Shown one piece after another: positions 22,760-30,240 of a DNA stretch of 50,881 nt. Origin of the DNA: Mycobacterium pinniadriaticum (GTDB lineage: Bacteria; Actinomycetota; Actinomycetes; Mycobacteriales; Mycobacteriaceae). How positions within the stretch are numbered: the stretch's first letter is position 1; every line of letters starts with the position of its first letter. Position numbers and translations under genes: made by a program. The stretch covers positions 1 through 50,881 of the forward strand of contig NZ_JAPJDO010000040.1 of assembly GCF_026242045.1 (NCBI RefSeq), in the 5' to 3' direction. The notes beneath the pieces were generated by a model. The model did not search any database, had not been told where the DNA came from, and was given only the letters and a program-made list of their open reading frames with translations.

Positions 22760-24010
22760 ATGGCGAGTGTCAAGAAGTACACGACTGCCAAAGGTGATCG
22801 TTGGCAGGTGCAGTTCCGAACTCCCGACCAGAGGGTGACCCGCCGGCGTGGCTTCAAGACAAAGAGAGAAGCTGAAAATTTCGCTGCCACAACGCATGTC
22901 AGCAAACTTCGTGGTGAATACATCGACCCGGCTGACGCGAAGATCACAGTGGGGGAGCTCGGGCCCGATTGGCTGGAGCGTCGCACCCACCTCAAGCCGT
23001 CCAGCCGCCGCGTCGAAGAGGTCGCGTGGCGAATCCACGTCGAGCCGGTGTGGGGCAAGGCGAGGTTGGCCGACATTCGGCACAGCGCCGTCCAGTCGTG
23101 GGTGGCCGACATGGGCCGCGAGATCACTAACGCCGAGGGCAAGGTCACCAGACGGGCCGGTGGACCCGTGACGGTGGTGCGGGCCTACAACGTACTGGCG
23201 GGCATCATCGACGATGCCGTGCGCGATCGCCGGATGCTGACCAACCCAGCACGTGGGGTGAAGCTTCCGCGCAAGATCCGGCGCGAGCACAACTACCTGG
23301 CCGATGATCAGGTGTGGGATCTGGCGCGCCAGGCTGGTCCCGACAAGGGCGCCATCGTCCTAGTGCTCGCGTACTGCGGGTTGCGGTGGGGCGAGCTGGC
23401 CGGGTTGCACGTCGCCGACGTGGACCTCCTGCGTCGGCGCCTTCATATTCGCCGCAACGCGGTCAACGTCGGGGGAGTAGTAGAGGTGGGCACACCCAAG
23501 ACCCACGAACGCCGCACCGTGCCGCTGCCGCGGTTCCTGGTCGAGCCGCTGTCCTCGGCATGCCGCGGCAAGGGACGCGACGACATCGTGTTCCCAGCCG
23601 CCGGCGGCAGCTACGCGAAGTCGCCCGGCGCCCACACGTGGTTCGACGGCGCGGTAACCCGCTGCACCGCGGCCGCCGACGTCGCCCGGACGGCGGAGCG
23701 GAAGGCCAACCCGGATCGCGAGCCCTTGACGCCGGTGTTCGCTCGCGTCACGCCGCACGACCTCCGCCACACCGCAGCGTCGCTGGCGGTGTCGGCTGGC
23801 GCGAACGTCAAAGCGGTTCAGAAGATGCTGGGCCACAAGTCGGCGGCGATGACGCTCGATACCTACGCGGACCTATTCGACCGTGACGCCGAGGCCGTTG
23901 CCGACGCTCACGACCAGCGACTTTCCGGCCTCACCTTCACAACAGATGCAGCCAAAATGCAGCCAAACAGGGTGGGAGACGCCGGAAATCGGCTATCGAT
24001 AAGTTCCTGA
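22760..24010 (+). CDS. int: Tyrosine integrase, tRNA-Leu specific
   Basis: A 416-residue phage integrase with three domains: an N-terminal arm-binding domain (VKKYTTAKGDRWQVQFRTP), a SAM-like core-binding domain (about 70-165) and a catalytic domain. Catalytic residues: Arg in YCGLRWGELAGL, the Lys of the hairpin in PKTHERRTVPL, His-x-x-Arg in TPHDLRHTAAS, His in MLGHKSAAM and Tyr in LDTYADLF. The closest recalled relative is the phiRv2 integrase. The gene ends 27 bp before attR, and its last codons contain a putative arm-type site. It follows the regulator-like gene by 2 bp. Confidence 0.92.
   Translation: MASVKKYTTAKGDRWQVQFRTPDQRVTRRRGFKTKREAENFAATTHVSKLRGEYIDPADAKITVGELGPDWLERRTHLKPSSRRVEEVAWRIHVEPVWGKARLADIRHSAVQSWVADMGREITNAEGKVTRRAGGPVTVVRAYNVLAGIIDDAVRDRRMLTNPARGVKLPRKIRREHNYLADDQVWDLARQAGPDKGAIVLVLAYCGLRWGELAGLHVADVDLLRRRLHIRRNAVNVGGVVEVGTPKTHERRTVPLPRFLVEPLSSACRGKGRDDIVFPAAGGSYAKSPGAHTWFDGAVTRCTAAADVARTAERKANPDREPLTPVFARVTPHDLRHTAASLAVSAGANVKAVQKMLGHKSAAMTLDTYADLFDRDAEAVADAHDQRLSGLTFTTDAAKMQPNRVGDAGNRLSISS
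23947..23966 (+). repeat. Putative integrase arm-type site, right
   Basis: Right partner of the 20-bp repeat at 9577-9596 (18 of 20 identical, same orientation). It lies inside the 3' coding end of int, with the core 71 bp away. It is a tandem of GCAGCCAAAAT and GCAGCCAA. In the excised circle the two would flank the core as P and P' arms. Confidence 0.5.
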
Positions 24011-24035
24011 CCTGCGACGTTCAATGTCAAGTCTG

Positions 24036-24112
24036 TGGTGCCCTCGGTGAGATTCGAACTCACACTGCACGGGTTTTGAATCCGTTTCCTCTGCCAGTTG
24101 GGATACGAGGGC
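24036..24112 (-). tRNA. tRNA-Leu(CAA) with short variable loop
   Basis: Reads leftward from 24112. The acceptor stem is a perfect 7 bp (GCCCTCG with CGAGGGC), discriminator A at 24039 and an encoded CCA at 24038-24036. The T arm GTGAG-TTCGAAT-CTCAC is perfect. The anticodon loop TTCAAAA gives CAA at 24078-24076. The anticodon stem has one A-C mismatch at its top pair. The variable loop is only five bases (GCAGT), whereas bacterial tRNA-Leu normally has a long arm. Length is 74 without CCA. The 3' part (24036-24062) was supplied by the integrated element. Confidence 0.88.
24038..24062. repeat. attR core, right copy of 25-bp attachment repeat
   Basis: Identical to 9448-9472. It includes the 3' half of the T loop and stem and the 3' acceptor strand of tRNA-Leu. 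The element thus rebuilt a complete tRNA and brought the CCA tail, since the host flank at attL reads ...GCACTCT with no CCA. Confidence 0.9.
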
Positions 24113-24225
24113 CGGCCGCGTTGCGGCGGTGTTCCACCATAGTGGATCCTCTCGCCGATCCTTCGGGCGGTGGGTCGCGGCGGCCCGAGGTGGCTGTTTG
24201 CCGCGTGCCACGCAACAATGGCCGC

Positions 24226-24855
24226 ATGACCGGCTCTACCACCGACGCTCAAGACCGTTCCTCACACCGAGTGCTGATCGCCGAGGATGAGGCGTTGATC
24301 CGGCTGGATCTGGCCGAGATGCTGCGCGAGGAGGGCTACGAGGTGGTCGGCGAGGCCGGCGACGGTCAGGAGGCCGTGGAGCTGGCCGAGCAGCTGCGAC
24401 CGGACCTGGTCATCATGGACGTCAAGATGCCTCGACGCGACGGCATCGACGCGGCGGCCGAGATCGCCAGCAAGCGCATCGCGCCGATCGTGGTGCTGAC
24501 CGCGTTCAGCCAGCGTGACCTCGTGGAGAAGGCCCGCGACGCCGGGGCGATGGCCTACCTGGTGAAACCGTTCTCGATCAGTGATCTGGTCCCGGCGATC
24601 GAGGTCGCGGTCAGCAGATTCAGTGAGATCACCGAGCTCGAGCGTGAGGTGGCCAACCTGTCGGACCGGCTGGAAACGCGCAAGCTGGTCGAGCGGGCCA
24701 AGGGGCTGCTGCAAACCAACCAGGGGATGACAGAACCCGAGGCGTTCAAGTGGATTCAGCGTGCCGCCATGGACCGGCGGACCACCATGAAGCGGGTTGC
24801 CGAGGTCGTGTTGGAAACCCTCGACACGCCGAAGGATGATTCGCCCTCGAAGTGA
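24226..24855 (+). CDS. pdtaR: ANTAR-domain response regulator PdtaR
   Basis: A 209-residue two-component regulator. The receiver domain (residues 14-130) has the acidic pair ED at 20-21, the phospho-acceptor Asp65 in VIMDVKMPRRDG, Thr in VLTAFSQ and Lys in YLVKPFS. The ANTAR RNA-binding domain (about 145-200) reads LETRKLVERAKGLLQTNQGMTEPEAFKWIQRAA. It corresponds to M. tuberculosis Rv1626, whose phosphorylated form binds RNA hairpins to prevent early termination; its kinase PdtaS is usually encoded elsewhere. ATG 24226 gives the family length; the open frame extends upstream through the tRNA but is not coding there. Confidence 0.92.
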   Translation: MTGSTTDAQDRSSHRVLIAEDEALIRLDLAEMLREEGYEVVGEAGDGQEAVELAEQLRPDLVIMDVKMPRRDGIDAAAEIASKRIAPIVVLTAFSQRDLVEKARDAGAMAYLVKPFSISDLVPAIEVAVSRFSEITELEREVANLSDRLETRKLVERAKGLLQTNQGMTEPEAFKWIQRAAMDRRTTMKRVAEVVLETLDTPKDDSPSK

Positions 24856-25041
24856 CGCGTTAACTCCGCGTTTCCTCTGACCGCGCCGTTTGTCGCGATA
24901 CGGAATAAGCTCACGGCCAGGCGTTGGCCAAGATCACACGCTGCGGCTATGGGTTGACTATGTTCTACCGCAGTGTCGAGGGCGGGCCGGATGGTGGTCT
25001 GCGATGTCGGCGCCGTGAAACAACTGACCCGGAGGTGAAAC

Positions 25042-26256
25042 GTGCGCGGACGCGCGACGCGGAACGCAATCGCTGCTAGTTCGGCGCTGCTGGCGGTGCT
25101 GGGGATGGCCGGCTGCAGCAAGCAGTCCCCGTCGAGTGACAACTCGGCTCAGAGCGATTTGAAGATCGTCGAGCAGGTGCAAATCGACCAGAACGGCGCG
25201 CCGATCAAGGCCGAGGGCGGCCTCACCCCGGCCGATCCGGCCGGCGACGGCAAGGCCAACTGCCCGCCGGTGTCGATCGCGATGGCCGGTGCTCTCACCG
25301 GCCCCGACGCCGCGCTCGGCATCAACATCAAGAACGGTGTTCAGCTGGCGGTCGACAAACACAACGCGGCCAATCCCGGGTGCCAGGTCCAGCTGAAGAC
25401 CTTCGACACCGAGGGTGACCCGCAGAAGGCCACCCAGATCGCCCCGCAGATCGTCGACGACGCCTTCACCATTGGCCTGGTCGGTCCGGCGTTCTCCGGG
25501 GAGACCAAGGCCACCGGCGGGGTGTTCGACCAGGCCGGCCTGGTCGCGGCCACCGCATCGGCCACCAACGTCACGCTTTCCGAACAGGGCTGGAAGACGT
25601 TCTTCCGCGGCCTGGCCAACGATGGGGTGCAGGGTCCGTCGGTCGCCAACTACATGAAGAACACCCTGGGCAACAAGAAGGTCTGCGTCATCGACGACAG
25701 CACCGACTACGGTCTGGGCCTGGCGCAGGCGGTGCGGGAAACCCTCGGCCCGGTCGCCGACGCCGGCTGCAATATCTCGGTGAAGAAGGGCGACAAGGAC
25801 TTCTCGGCCGCGGTGACGCAGGTCAAGGGGCAGTCACCGGACGCGGTCTTCTACAGCGGCTACTACGCCGAGGCGGCCCCGCTGATCCAACAGCTGCGCG
25901 ACGGCGGTGTCACAGCGACGTTCGTCTCCGGCGACGGCACGAAGGACCCGGAGTTCGTCAAGCAGGCCGGGGCGTCGTCGAAGGACGCGCTGCTGTCCTG
26001 CCCGTGCGGTCCGGCCACCAAAGAGTTCGCCGACGAGTACACCCAGAAGTTCGGCGAAGAGCCCGGAACGTACAGCACCGAGGGCTACGACCTGGGCACC
26101 ATCATGATGAAGGGCATCGACTCGGGCGCCATCACGCGTCCGGCGCTGCTGGACTTCTTCAAGACCTATCAGGGCCAAGGAGTGGCGCGTAAGTACGAGT
26201 GGACTCCCACAGGTGAACTGACCACGACGCTGATCTGGATGTACAAGGTTCAGTAG
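25042..26256 (+). CDS. livK: Branched-chain amino-acid ABC transporter binding lipoprotein
   Basis: A 404-residue LivK/LivJ-type binding protein. The signal sequence ends in the lipobox MAGC (Cys about residue 27). The Peripla_BP_6 fold is seen in VSIAMAGALTGPDAALGINIKNGVQLAVD, the hinge-region GLVGPAFSGETKATGG and the C-terminal lobe (YSTEGYDLGTIMM). GTG start with GGAGG upstream. It delivers leucine, isoleucine, valine or related ligands to the membrane complex encoded downstream. A strong hairpin separates it from livH. Confidence 0.88.
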   Translation: MRGRATRNAIAASSALLAVLGMAGCSKQSPSSDNSAQSDLKIVEQVQIDQNGAPIKAEGGLTPADPAGDGKANCPPVSIAMAGALTGPDAALGINIKNGVQLAVDKHNAANPGCQVQLKTFDTEGDPQKATQIAPQIVDDAFTIGLVGPAFSGETKATGGVFDQAGLVAATASATNVTLSEQGWKTFFRGLANDGVQGPSVANYMKNTLGNKKVCVIDDSTDYGLGLAQAVRETLGPVADAGCNISVKKGDKDFSAAVTQVKGQSPDAVFYSGYYAEAAPLIQQLRDGGVTATFVSGDGTKDPEFVKQAGASSKDALLSCPCGPATKEFADEYTQKFGEEPGTYSTEGYDLGTIMMKGIDSGAITRPALLDFFKTYQGQGVARKYEWTPTGELTTTLIWMYKVQ

Positions 26257-26264
26257 TCACCCAC

Positions 26265-26304
26265 CGAGGCGCGTCCGGGACCATATCGGCTCGGACGCGC
26301 CTCG
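26265..26304 (+). terminator. Hairpin between livK and livH
   Basis: A 13-bp perfect stem (26265-26277 with 26292-26304, CGAGGCGCGTCCG and its complement) with a 14-nt loop, starting 8 bp after the livK stop. No U-tract follows. It probably acts as a partial terminator that keeps binding protein expression above that of the permease, and may also protect the livK message. Confidence 0.7.
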
Positions 26305-26337
26305 CTCACTATCGGCGCTAAGGAGTCGGCCGCCTCG

Positions 26338-27375
26338 ATGGTTCACGATTGTCTGGCCCAGACCGCTTGCCTGGCGGCCAACATCGGGTTCGACCTCGAC
26401 GGCCTCCGTAGCGGCTTCTGGCAGCTGACTATCGACGGACTGTCCTGGGGTGCCATCTACGCCCTGGTGGCCGTCGGGTACACGCTGGTGTTCGGTGTCC
26501 TTCGGTTGATCAACTTCGCGCACTCCGAGATCTTCATGCTCGGCATGTTCGGTGCCTACTTCTGCCTGGACAAGATCCTGGGTTTCACGCCGAGCGGAAA
26601 CGCCTACGAAAAGGGCGTCCTGCTGACGGTCGGGTATCTCGGAATTGCGATGCTCTTCGCGATGCTGGTGTCCGGTTCCGCCGCAGTCGGATTGGAAGCG
26701 GTGGCCTACCGCCCGCTGCGCCGCCGCAACGCCCGGCCGCTGACCTTTCTCATCACCGCCATCGGAATGTCCTTCGTACTGCAGGAATTCGTGCATTTCA
26801 TCCTGCCGAAGATCATCACCGACTACGGCGGCAGCAACGCTCAGCAGCCGATCATCCTGGTGCGCCCCAAGACCGAGTTCAGCGTCTTCGGCGCGTCGGT
26901 CTCCAATATCACGCTGGTGATCATCGCCGCGGCTCTGCTGCTATCGGTGCTGACCGATATCGCCATCAACCGCACCAAGTTCGGCCGCGGAATCCGGGCG
27001 GTGGCCCAGGATCCGACTACCGCGACCCTGATGGGGGTATCCCGGGAACGAATCATCATGACGACGTTCCTCATCGGCGGCGTACTGGCCGGCGCGGCCG
27101 CGCTGCTCTACACCCTGAAGGTGCCGCAGGGCATCATCTATTCGGGCGGATTCCTGCTGGGCATCAAGGCCTTCTCGGCGGCGGTGCTCGGCGGCATCGG
27201 CAACCTACGCGGGGCGCTGCTCGGCGGTCTGTTGCTGGGCATCATGGAGAACTACGGCCAGGCGCTGTTCGGTACGCAGTGGCGGGACGTCGTGGCCTTC
27301 GTGTTGCTGGTTCTCGTGCTGCTGATCAGGCCCACCGGGATACTCGGGGAGAGCCTCGGAAAGGCGCGCGCATGA
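26338..27375 (+). CDS. livH: Branched-chain amino-acid ABC permease LivH
   Basis: A 345-residue inner-membrane permease with about eight helices of the BPD_transp_2 family. The family pattern GAIYALVAVGYTLVFGVLRLINFAH appears at residues 38-60, and the ATPase-contact loop GRGIRAVAQDPTTATLMGV is present near residue 225. The N-terminus has two Cys before the first helix, which is longer than typical LivH. Its stop TGA lies inside an ATGA that now begins the downstream tandem repeat. Confidence 0.9.
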   Translation: MVHDCLAQTACLAANIGFDLDGLRSGFWQLTIDGLSWGAIYALVAVGYTLVFGVLRLINFAHSEIFMLGMFGAYFCLDKILGFTPSGNAYEKGVLLTVGYLGIAMLFAMLVSGSAAVGLEAVAYRPLRRRNARPLTFLITAIGMSFVLQEFVHFILPKIITDYGGSNAQQPIILVRPKTEFSVFGASVSNITLVIIAAALLLSVLTDIAINRTKFGRGIRAVAQDPTTATLMGVSRERIIMTTFLIGGVLAGAAALLYTLKVPQGIIYSGGFLLGIKAFSAAVLGGIGNLRGALLGGLLLGIMENYGQALFGTQWRDVVAFVLLVLVLLIRPTGILGESLGKARA

Positions 27376-27476
27376 GCGACGCTTGCGGAGCGAATCAACT
27401 GCGGGCATGCGGGACCCGAGCCGGCGAGGGGGCCGCATGAGCGACGCTTGCGGAGCGAATCAACTGCGGGCATGCG
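27369..27476 (+). repeat. MIRU-like tandem repeat between livH and livM
   Basis: Two identical 43-bp copies at 27369-27411 and 27434-27476, separated by 22 bp, followed by a shorter copy of the joining segment (GAGGGG-ACCGCATGAG) leading into the livM start. Each unit begins CGCATGAGCGACGCTTGC, so every boundary carries ATGA. The first ATGA contains the livH stop and the last (27487) starts livM. Position and stop-start design recall mycobacterial MIRU elements. Unit lengths are about 65 and 50 bp. Confidence 0.8.
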
Positions 27477-27486
27477 AGGGGACCGC

Positions 27487-28680
27487 ATGAGTCATCAGAC
27501 GCCAGCGGGAAAGTGGACCGGCAGGGTGCTGGCCCCGGGCGACGGGCTGCGCGCCTGGTGGTCTGGGCGCAGCCGGGTGCAGAAGTGGGGATTCGGGGTG
27601 CTGGCCTTCGGGGTGTTGGCCCTGTGGCCGCTGTTTCCGCCGCCCTTCTTCGACACCCCGGGAATCAGCTTCGGCGGCACCATGGCCCAGTTCGCGATGG
27701 TCGCGATCATCGCGATCGGACTGAACGTCGTGGTCGGCCAGGCCGGCCTACTCGACCTGGGCTACGTCGGCTTCTACGCCGTCGGGGCCTACACCGTCGC
27801 CCTGCTGACCAGCCCGGACAGTCCGTGGAACAGGCTCAGCGAGACCGGTGCGTTCAGCGAGAAGTGGGCGTGGCTGACCTGCGTGCCGATAGCGATGGCT
27901 GCCACCGCGATGGCCGGGTTGATCCTCGGCATCCCCACGTTGCGGCTGCGCGGCGACTATCTGGCCATCGTCACCCTCGGATTCGGTGAGATCATCCGGC
28001 TGCTCGCCGATAACCTCAACGACATCACCAACGGCTCGCGCGGACTGAACCAGGTGGCCTACCCGCACATCGGACAGACCGAGAAGCTGCCCGACGGGGT
28101 GTTCTCCAGCGGCAACTCCACCGGCGACGCCAACTACGGAACCTGGTGGTTCTGGCTCGGCCTGGTGCTGATTGTGGCGATCCTGTTGCTGGTCGGCAAC
28201 CTGGAGCGCAGCCGGGTGGGCCGGGCGTGGGTGGCCATCCGCGAGGACGAGGACGCCGCGGAAGTCATGGGAGTCAACACCTTCCGGTTCAAACTCTGGG
28301 CCTTCGTGATCGGTGCTGCGATCGGCGGGCTGTCCGGCGCGCTGTACGCCGGGCAGGTGCAGTACGTGGCACCGCCGACCTTCAACATCATCAACTCGAT
28401 GCTGTTCCTGTGCGCGGTCGTGCTCGGCGGGCAGGGCAACAAGCTGGGTGTCATCTTCGGGGCGTTCATCATCGTCTACCTGCCCAACCGGCTGCTCGGC
28501 GTGCATCTACTGGGCATCAACCTCGGCGACCTGAAGTACCTGTTCTTCGGCCTGGCGCTGGTGGTGCTGATGATCTTCCGGCCGCAGGGCCTGTTCCCGG
28601 TGCGCCAGCAACTGCTGACGTACGGCAAGTCGGCCCGAAAACTCTTGCAGCGTGCCGACGACACCAAGGCTGCGGCATGA
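27487..28680 (+). CDS. livM: Branched-chain amino-acid ABC permease LivM
   Basis: A 397-residue permease with about nine or ten helices. Family patterns: IAIGLNVVVGQAGLLDLGYVGFYAVGAY (residues 75-105), the segment LRLRGDYLAIVTLGFGEI, and the ATPase-contact loop VGRAWVAIREDEDAAEVMGVN. The ATG at 27487 is used as the start because the 13 upstream codons are repeat sequence. It ends in an ATGA that starts livG. Confidence 0.9.
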   Translation: MSHQTPAGKWTGRVLAPGDGLRAWWSGRSRVQKWGFGVLAFGVLALWPLFPPPFFDTPGISFGGTMAQFAMVAIIAIGLNVVVGQAGLLDLGYVGFYAVGAYTVALLTSPDSPWNRLSETGAFSEKWAWLTCVPIAMAATAMAGLILGIPTLRLRGDYLAIVTLGFGEIIRLLADNLNDITNGSRGLNQVAYPHIGQTEKLPDGVFSSGNSTGDANYGTWWFWLGLVLIVAILLLVGNLERSRVGRAWVAIREDEDAAEVMGVNTFRFKLWAFVIGAAIGGLSGALYAGQVQYVAPPTFNIINSMLFLCAVVLGGQGNKLGVIFGAFIIVYLPNRLLGVHLLGINLGDLKYLFFGLALVVLMIFRPQGLFPVRQQLLTYGKSARKLLQRADDTKAAA

Positions 28681-29513
28681 GCGAACCGGCCATCGACGAG
28701 GAACTCGCCGCACTGCACCGTGATGTGCACGCCGCCGAGGGGGAGACCCTTCTGGAGACCAGGGATCTGACGGTGAAGTTCGGCGGCCTGACCGCGCTGG
28801 ACGCGGTCAGTTTCTCGATCAGGCGCGGCGAGATCCTCGGGCTGATCGGGCCCAACGGGGCCGGCAAGACCACCTGCTTCAACGCCATCACCGGGGTGTA
28901 CCGGCCGAGCTCGGGCTCCGTCCTGTTCGACGGGGAGCCGCTGGGCCGGATCAAACGCCATCAGATCACCCGCCTCGGCATCGCCCGCACCTTCCAGAAC
29001 ATCCGGCTGTGGGGCGAGATGACAGCCCTGGAGAATGTGGTGGTCGGTACCGACGCGCGGCACAAGACGTCGGTCCCCGGTGCCCTGGTGCGTACGCCGC
29101 GGCATCGGCACGAGGAGCGGGCCGCGATCGAAAAGGCCGCTGCGCTACTGCAGTTCGTCGGCATCGCACATCGTGGCGAGGAGAAGGCGAAGAACCTGCC
29201 CTACGGAGACCAGCGCCGACTGGAGATCGCCCGAGCGCTGGCCACCGAACCGAAGCTGCTCTGCCTGGATGAACCCGCCGCCGGCTTCAACCCCAGCGAG
29301 AAGGCGGCGCTGATCGACTTGATCCGTGCCATCCGAGACGACGGGTACACGGTGTTGCTCATCGAGCACGACATGCGCCTGGTCATGGGCGTCACCGACC
29401 GGATCGTGGTGCTGGAGTTCGGGCGCAAGATCGCTGAGGGGTTGCCCGCCGAGATCCGCGAAGACCCGGCCGTCGTCGCCGCCTATCTGGGAGTGCCCGA
29501 TGACCAACTCTGA
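28677..29513 (+). CDS. livG: Branched-chain amino-acid ABC ATPase LivG
   Basis: A 278-residue ATPase. Walker A GPNGAGKTTCFNAITG, the long LivG-specific insert with RTFQNIRLWGEMTALENV, signature region LPYGDQRRLEIARAL, Walker B LLCLDEPAAGFNPSE and the H-loop IEHDMRLVMG. An extra 28-residue N-terminal lead (SEPAIDEELAALHRDVHAAEGE) precedes the domain and is rich in acidic residues. ATGA overlap with livM; its 3' end overlaps livF by 14 bp. Confidence 0.92.
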   Translation: MSEPAIDEELAALHRDVHAAEGETLLETRDLTVKFGGLTALDAVSFSIRRGEILGLIGPNGAGKTTCFNAITGVYRPSSGSVLFDGEPLGRIKRHQITRLGIARTFQNIRLWGEMTALENVVVGTDARHKTSVPGALVRTPRHRHEERAAIEKAAALLQFVGIAHRGEEKAKNLPYGDQRRLEIARALATEPKLLCLDEPAAGFNPSEKAALIDLIRAIRDDGYTVLLIEHDMRLVMGVTDRIVVLEFGRKIAEGLPAEIREDPAVVAAYLGVPDDQL

Positions 29514-30240
29514 ACCGACCGCGCCACTTCTCGAGATCCGTGATGTGGTGGTGCACTACGGCAGGATCGAAGCGCTGCACGGTGTTTCGCTTGAGGTGCG
29601 CCAGGGCGAGCTGGTGACGCTGCTGGGCTCCAACGGTGCGGGCAAGACCACGATGATGCGGGCGATCTCGGGGCTGCGACCGCTGTCGTCGGGATCGGTG
29701 TGGTTCGAGGGTCGTGACATCAGCCGGGTCAAGGCCCATCGGCGCGCCATCGACGGGTTGATTCAGGCACCCGAAGGTCGTGGTGTGTTTCCCGGAATGA
29801 CGGTCATCGAGAACCTCGAAATGGGCTGCTACGGGCGGAAGTTCGATACCCGGGCCGATCGTGTGGCGCGGCTGGACTGGGTGTTCGAGACGTTCCCGCG
29901 GCTGGCCGAACGGCGGAGCCAGGTCGGCGGCACACTGTCCGGCGGGGAACAGCAGATGCTGGCCATCGGGCGGGCTTTGATGGCGCGTCCGCGGGTGCTG
30001 CTGCTCGACGAGCCCTCGATGGGGCTCGCGCCGATGATCATTTCGCAGATCTTCAAGATCATCTCCGAGATCAACGCGCAAGGCACCACCGTGCTGCTGG
30101 TGGAGCAGAATGCCCAGCAGGCGCTGAGCCGGTCCGACCGTGCCTACATCCTGGAGACCGGAACGGTCACCCGCAGCGGCCCGGCCCGAGAGTTGCTGGC
30201 CGACGACAGTATTCGTGCCGCCTATCTCGGCGTGGCCTAG
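29500..30240 (+). CDS. livF: Branched-chain amino-acid ABC ATPase LivF
   Basis: A 246-residue ATPase. Walker A GSNGAGKTTMMRAISG, Q-loop region APEGRGVFPGMTVIENL, signature LSGGEQQMLAIGRALM, Walker B VLLLDEPSMGLAP and H-loop/VEQN segment VLLVEQNAQQAL, which is diagnostic for LivF. Starts inside the livG coding end. Last gene of the liv operon; its stop overlaps the convergent MFS gene by 4 bp. Confidence 0.92.
   Translation: MTNSEPTAPLLEIRDVVVHYGRIEALHGVSLEVRQGELVTLLGSNGAGKTTMMRAISGLRPLSSGSVWFEGRDISRVKAHRRAIDGLIQAPEGRGVFPGMTVIENLEMGCYGRKFDTRADRVARLDWVFETFPRLAERRSQVGGTLSGGEQQMLAIGRALMARPRVLLLDEPSMGLAPMIISQIFKIISEINAQGTTVLLVEQNAQQALSRSDRAYILETGTVTRSGPARELLADDSIRAAYLGVA

Larger units (their letters stand above)
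9448..24062. mobile_element. phiRv1/phiRv2-like integrated phage satellite at tRNA-Leu
   Basis: About 14.6 kb bounded by a 25-bp direct repeat whose right copy is the 3' end of the tRNA-Leu(CAA) gene. Contents from the right end: tyrosine integrase, a regulator-like gene, an overlapping divergent promoter pair, excisionase, DUF2742 protein, zinc-ribbon protein, a second HTH protein, D5-type primase-helicase, iteron origin, small-terminase-like protein and a late block with an HEXXH peptidase. The left end holds secreted cargo, a recombinase relic and a second integrase. DUF2742, excisionase and primase are shared with the M. tuberculosis elements phiRv1/phiRv2. No portal, large terminase, tail or lysis genes are recognisable, so it could not form particles alone. 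Confidence 0.88.
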
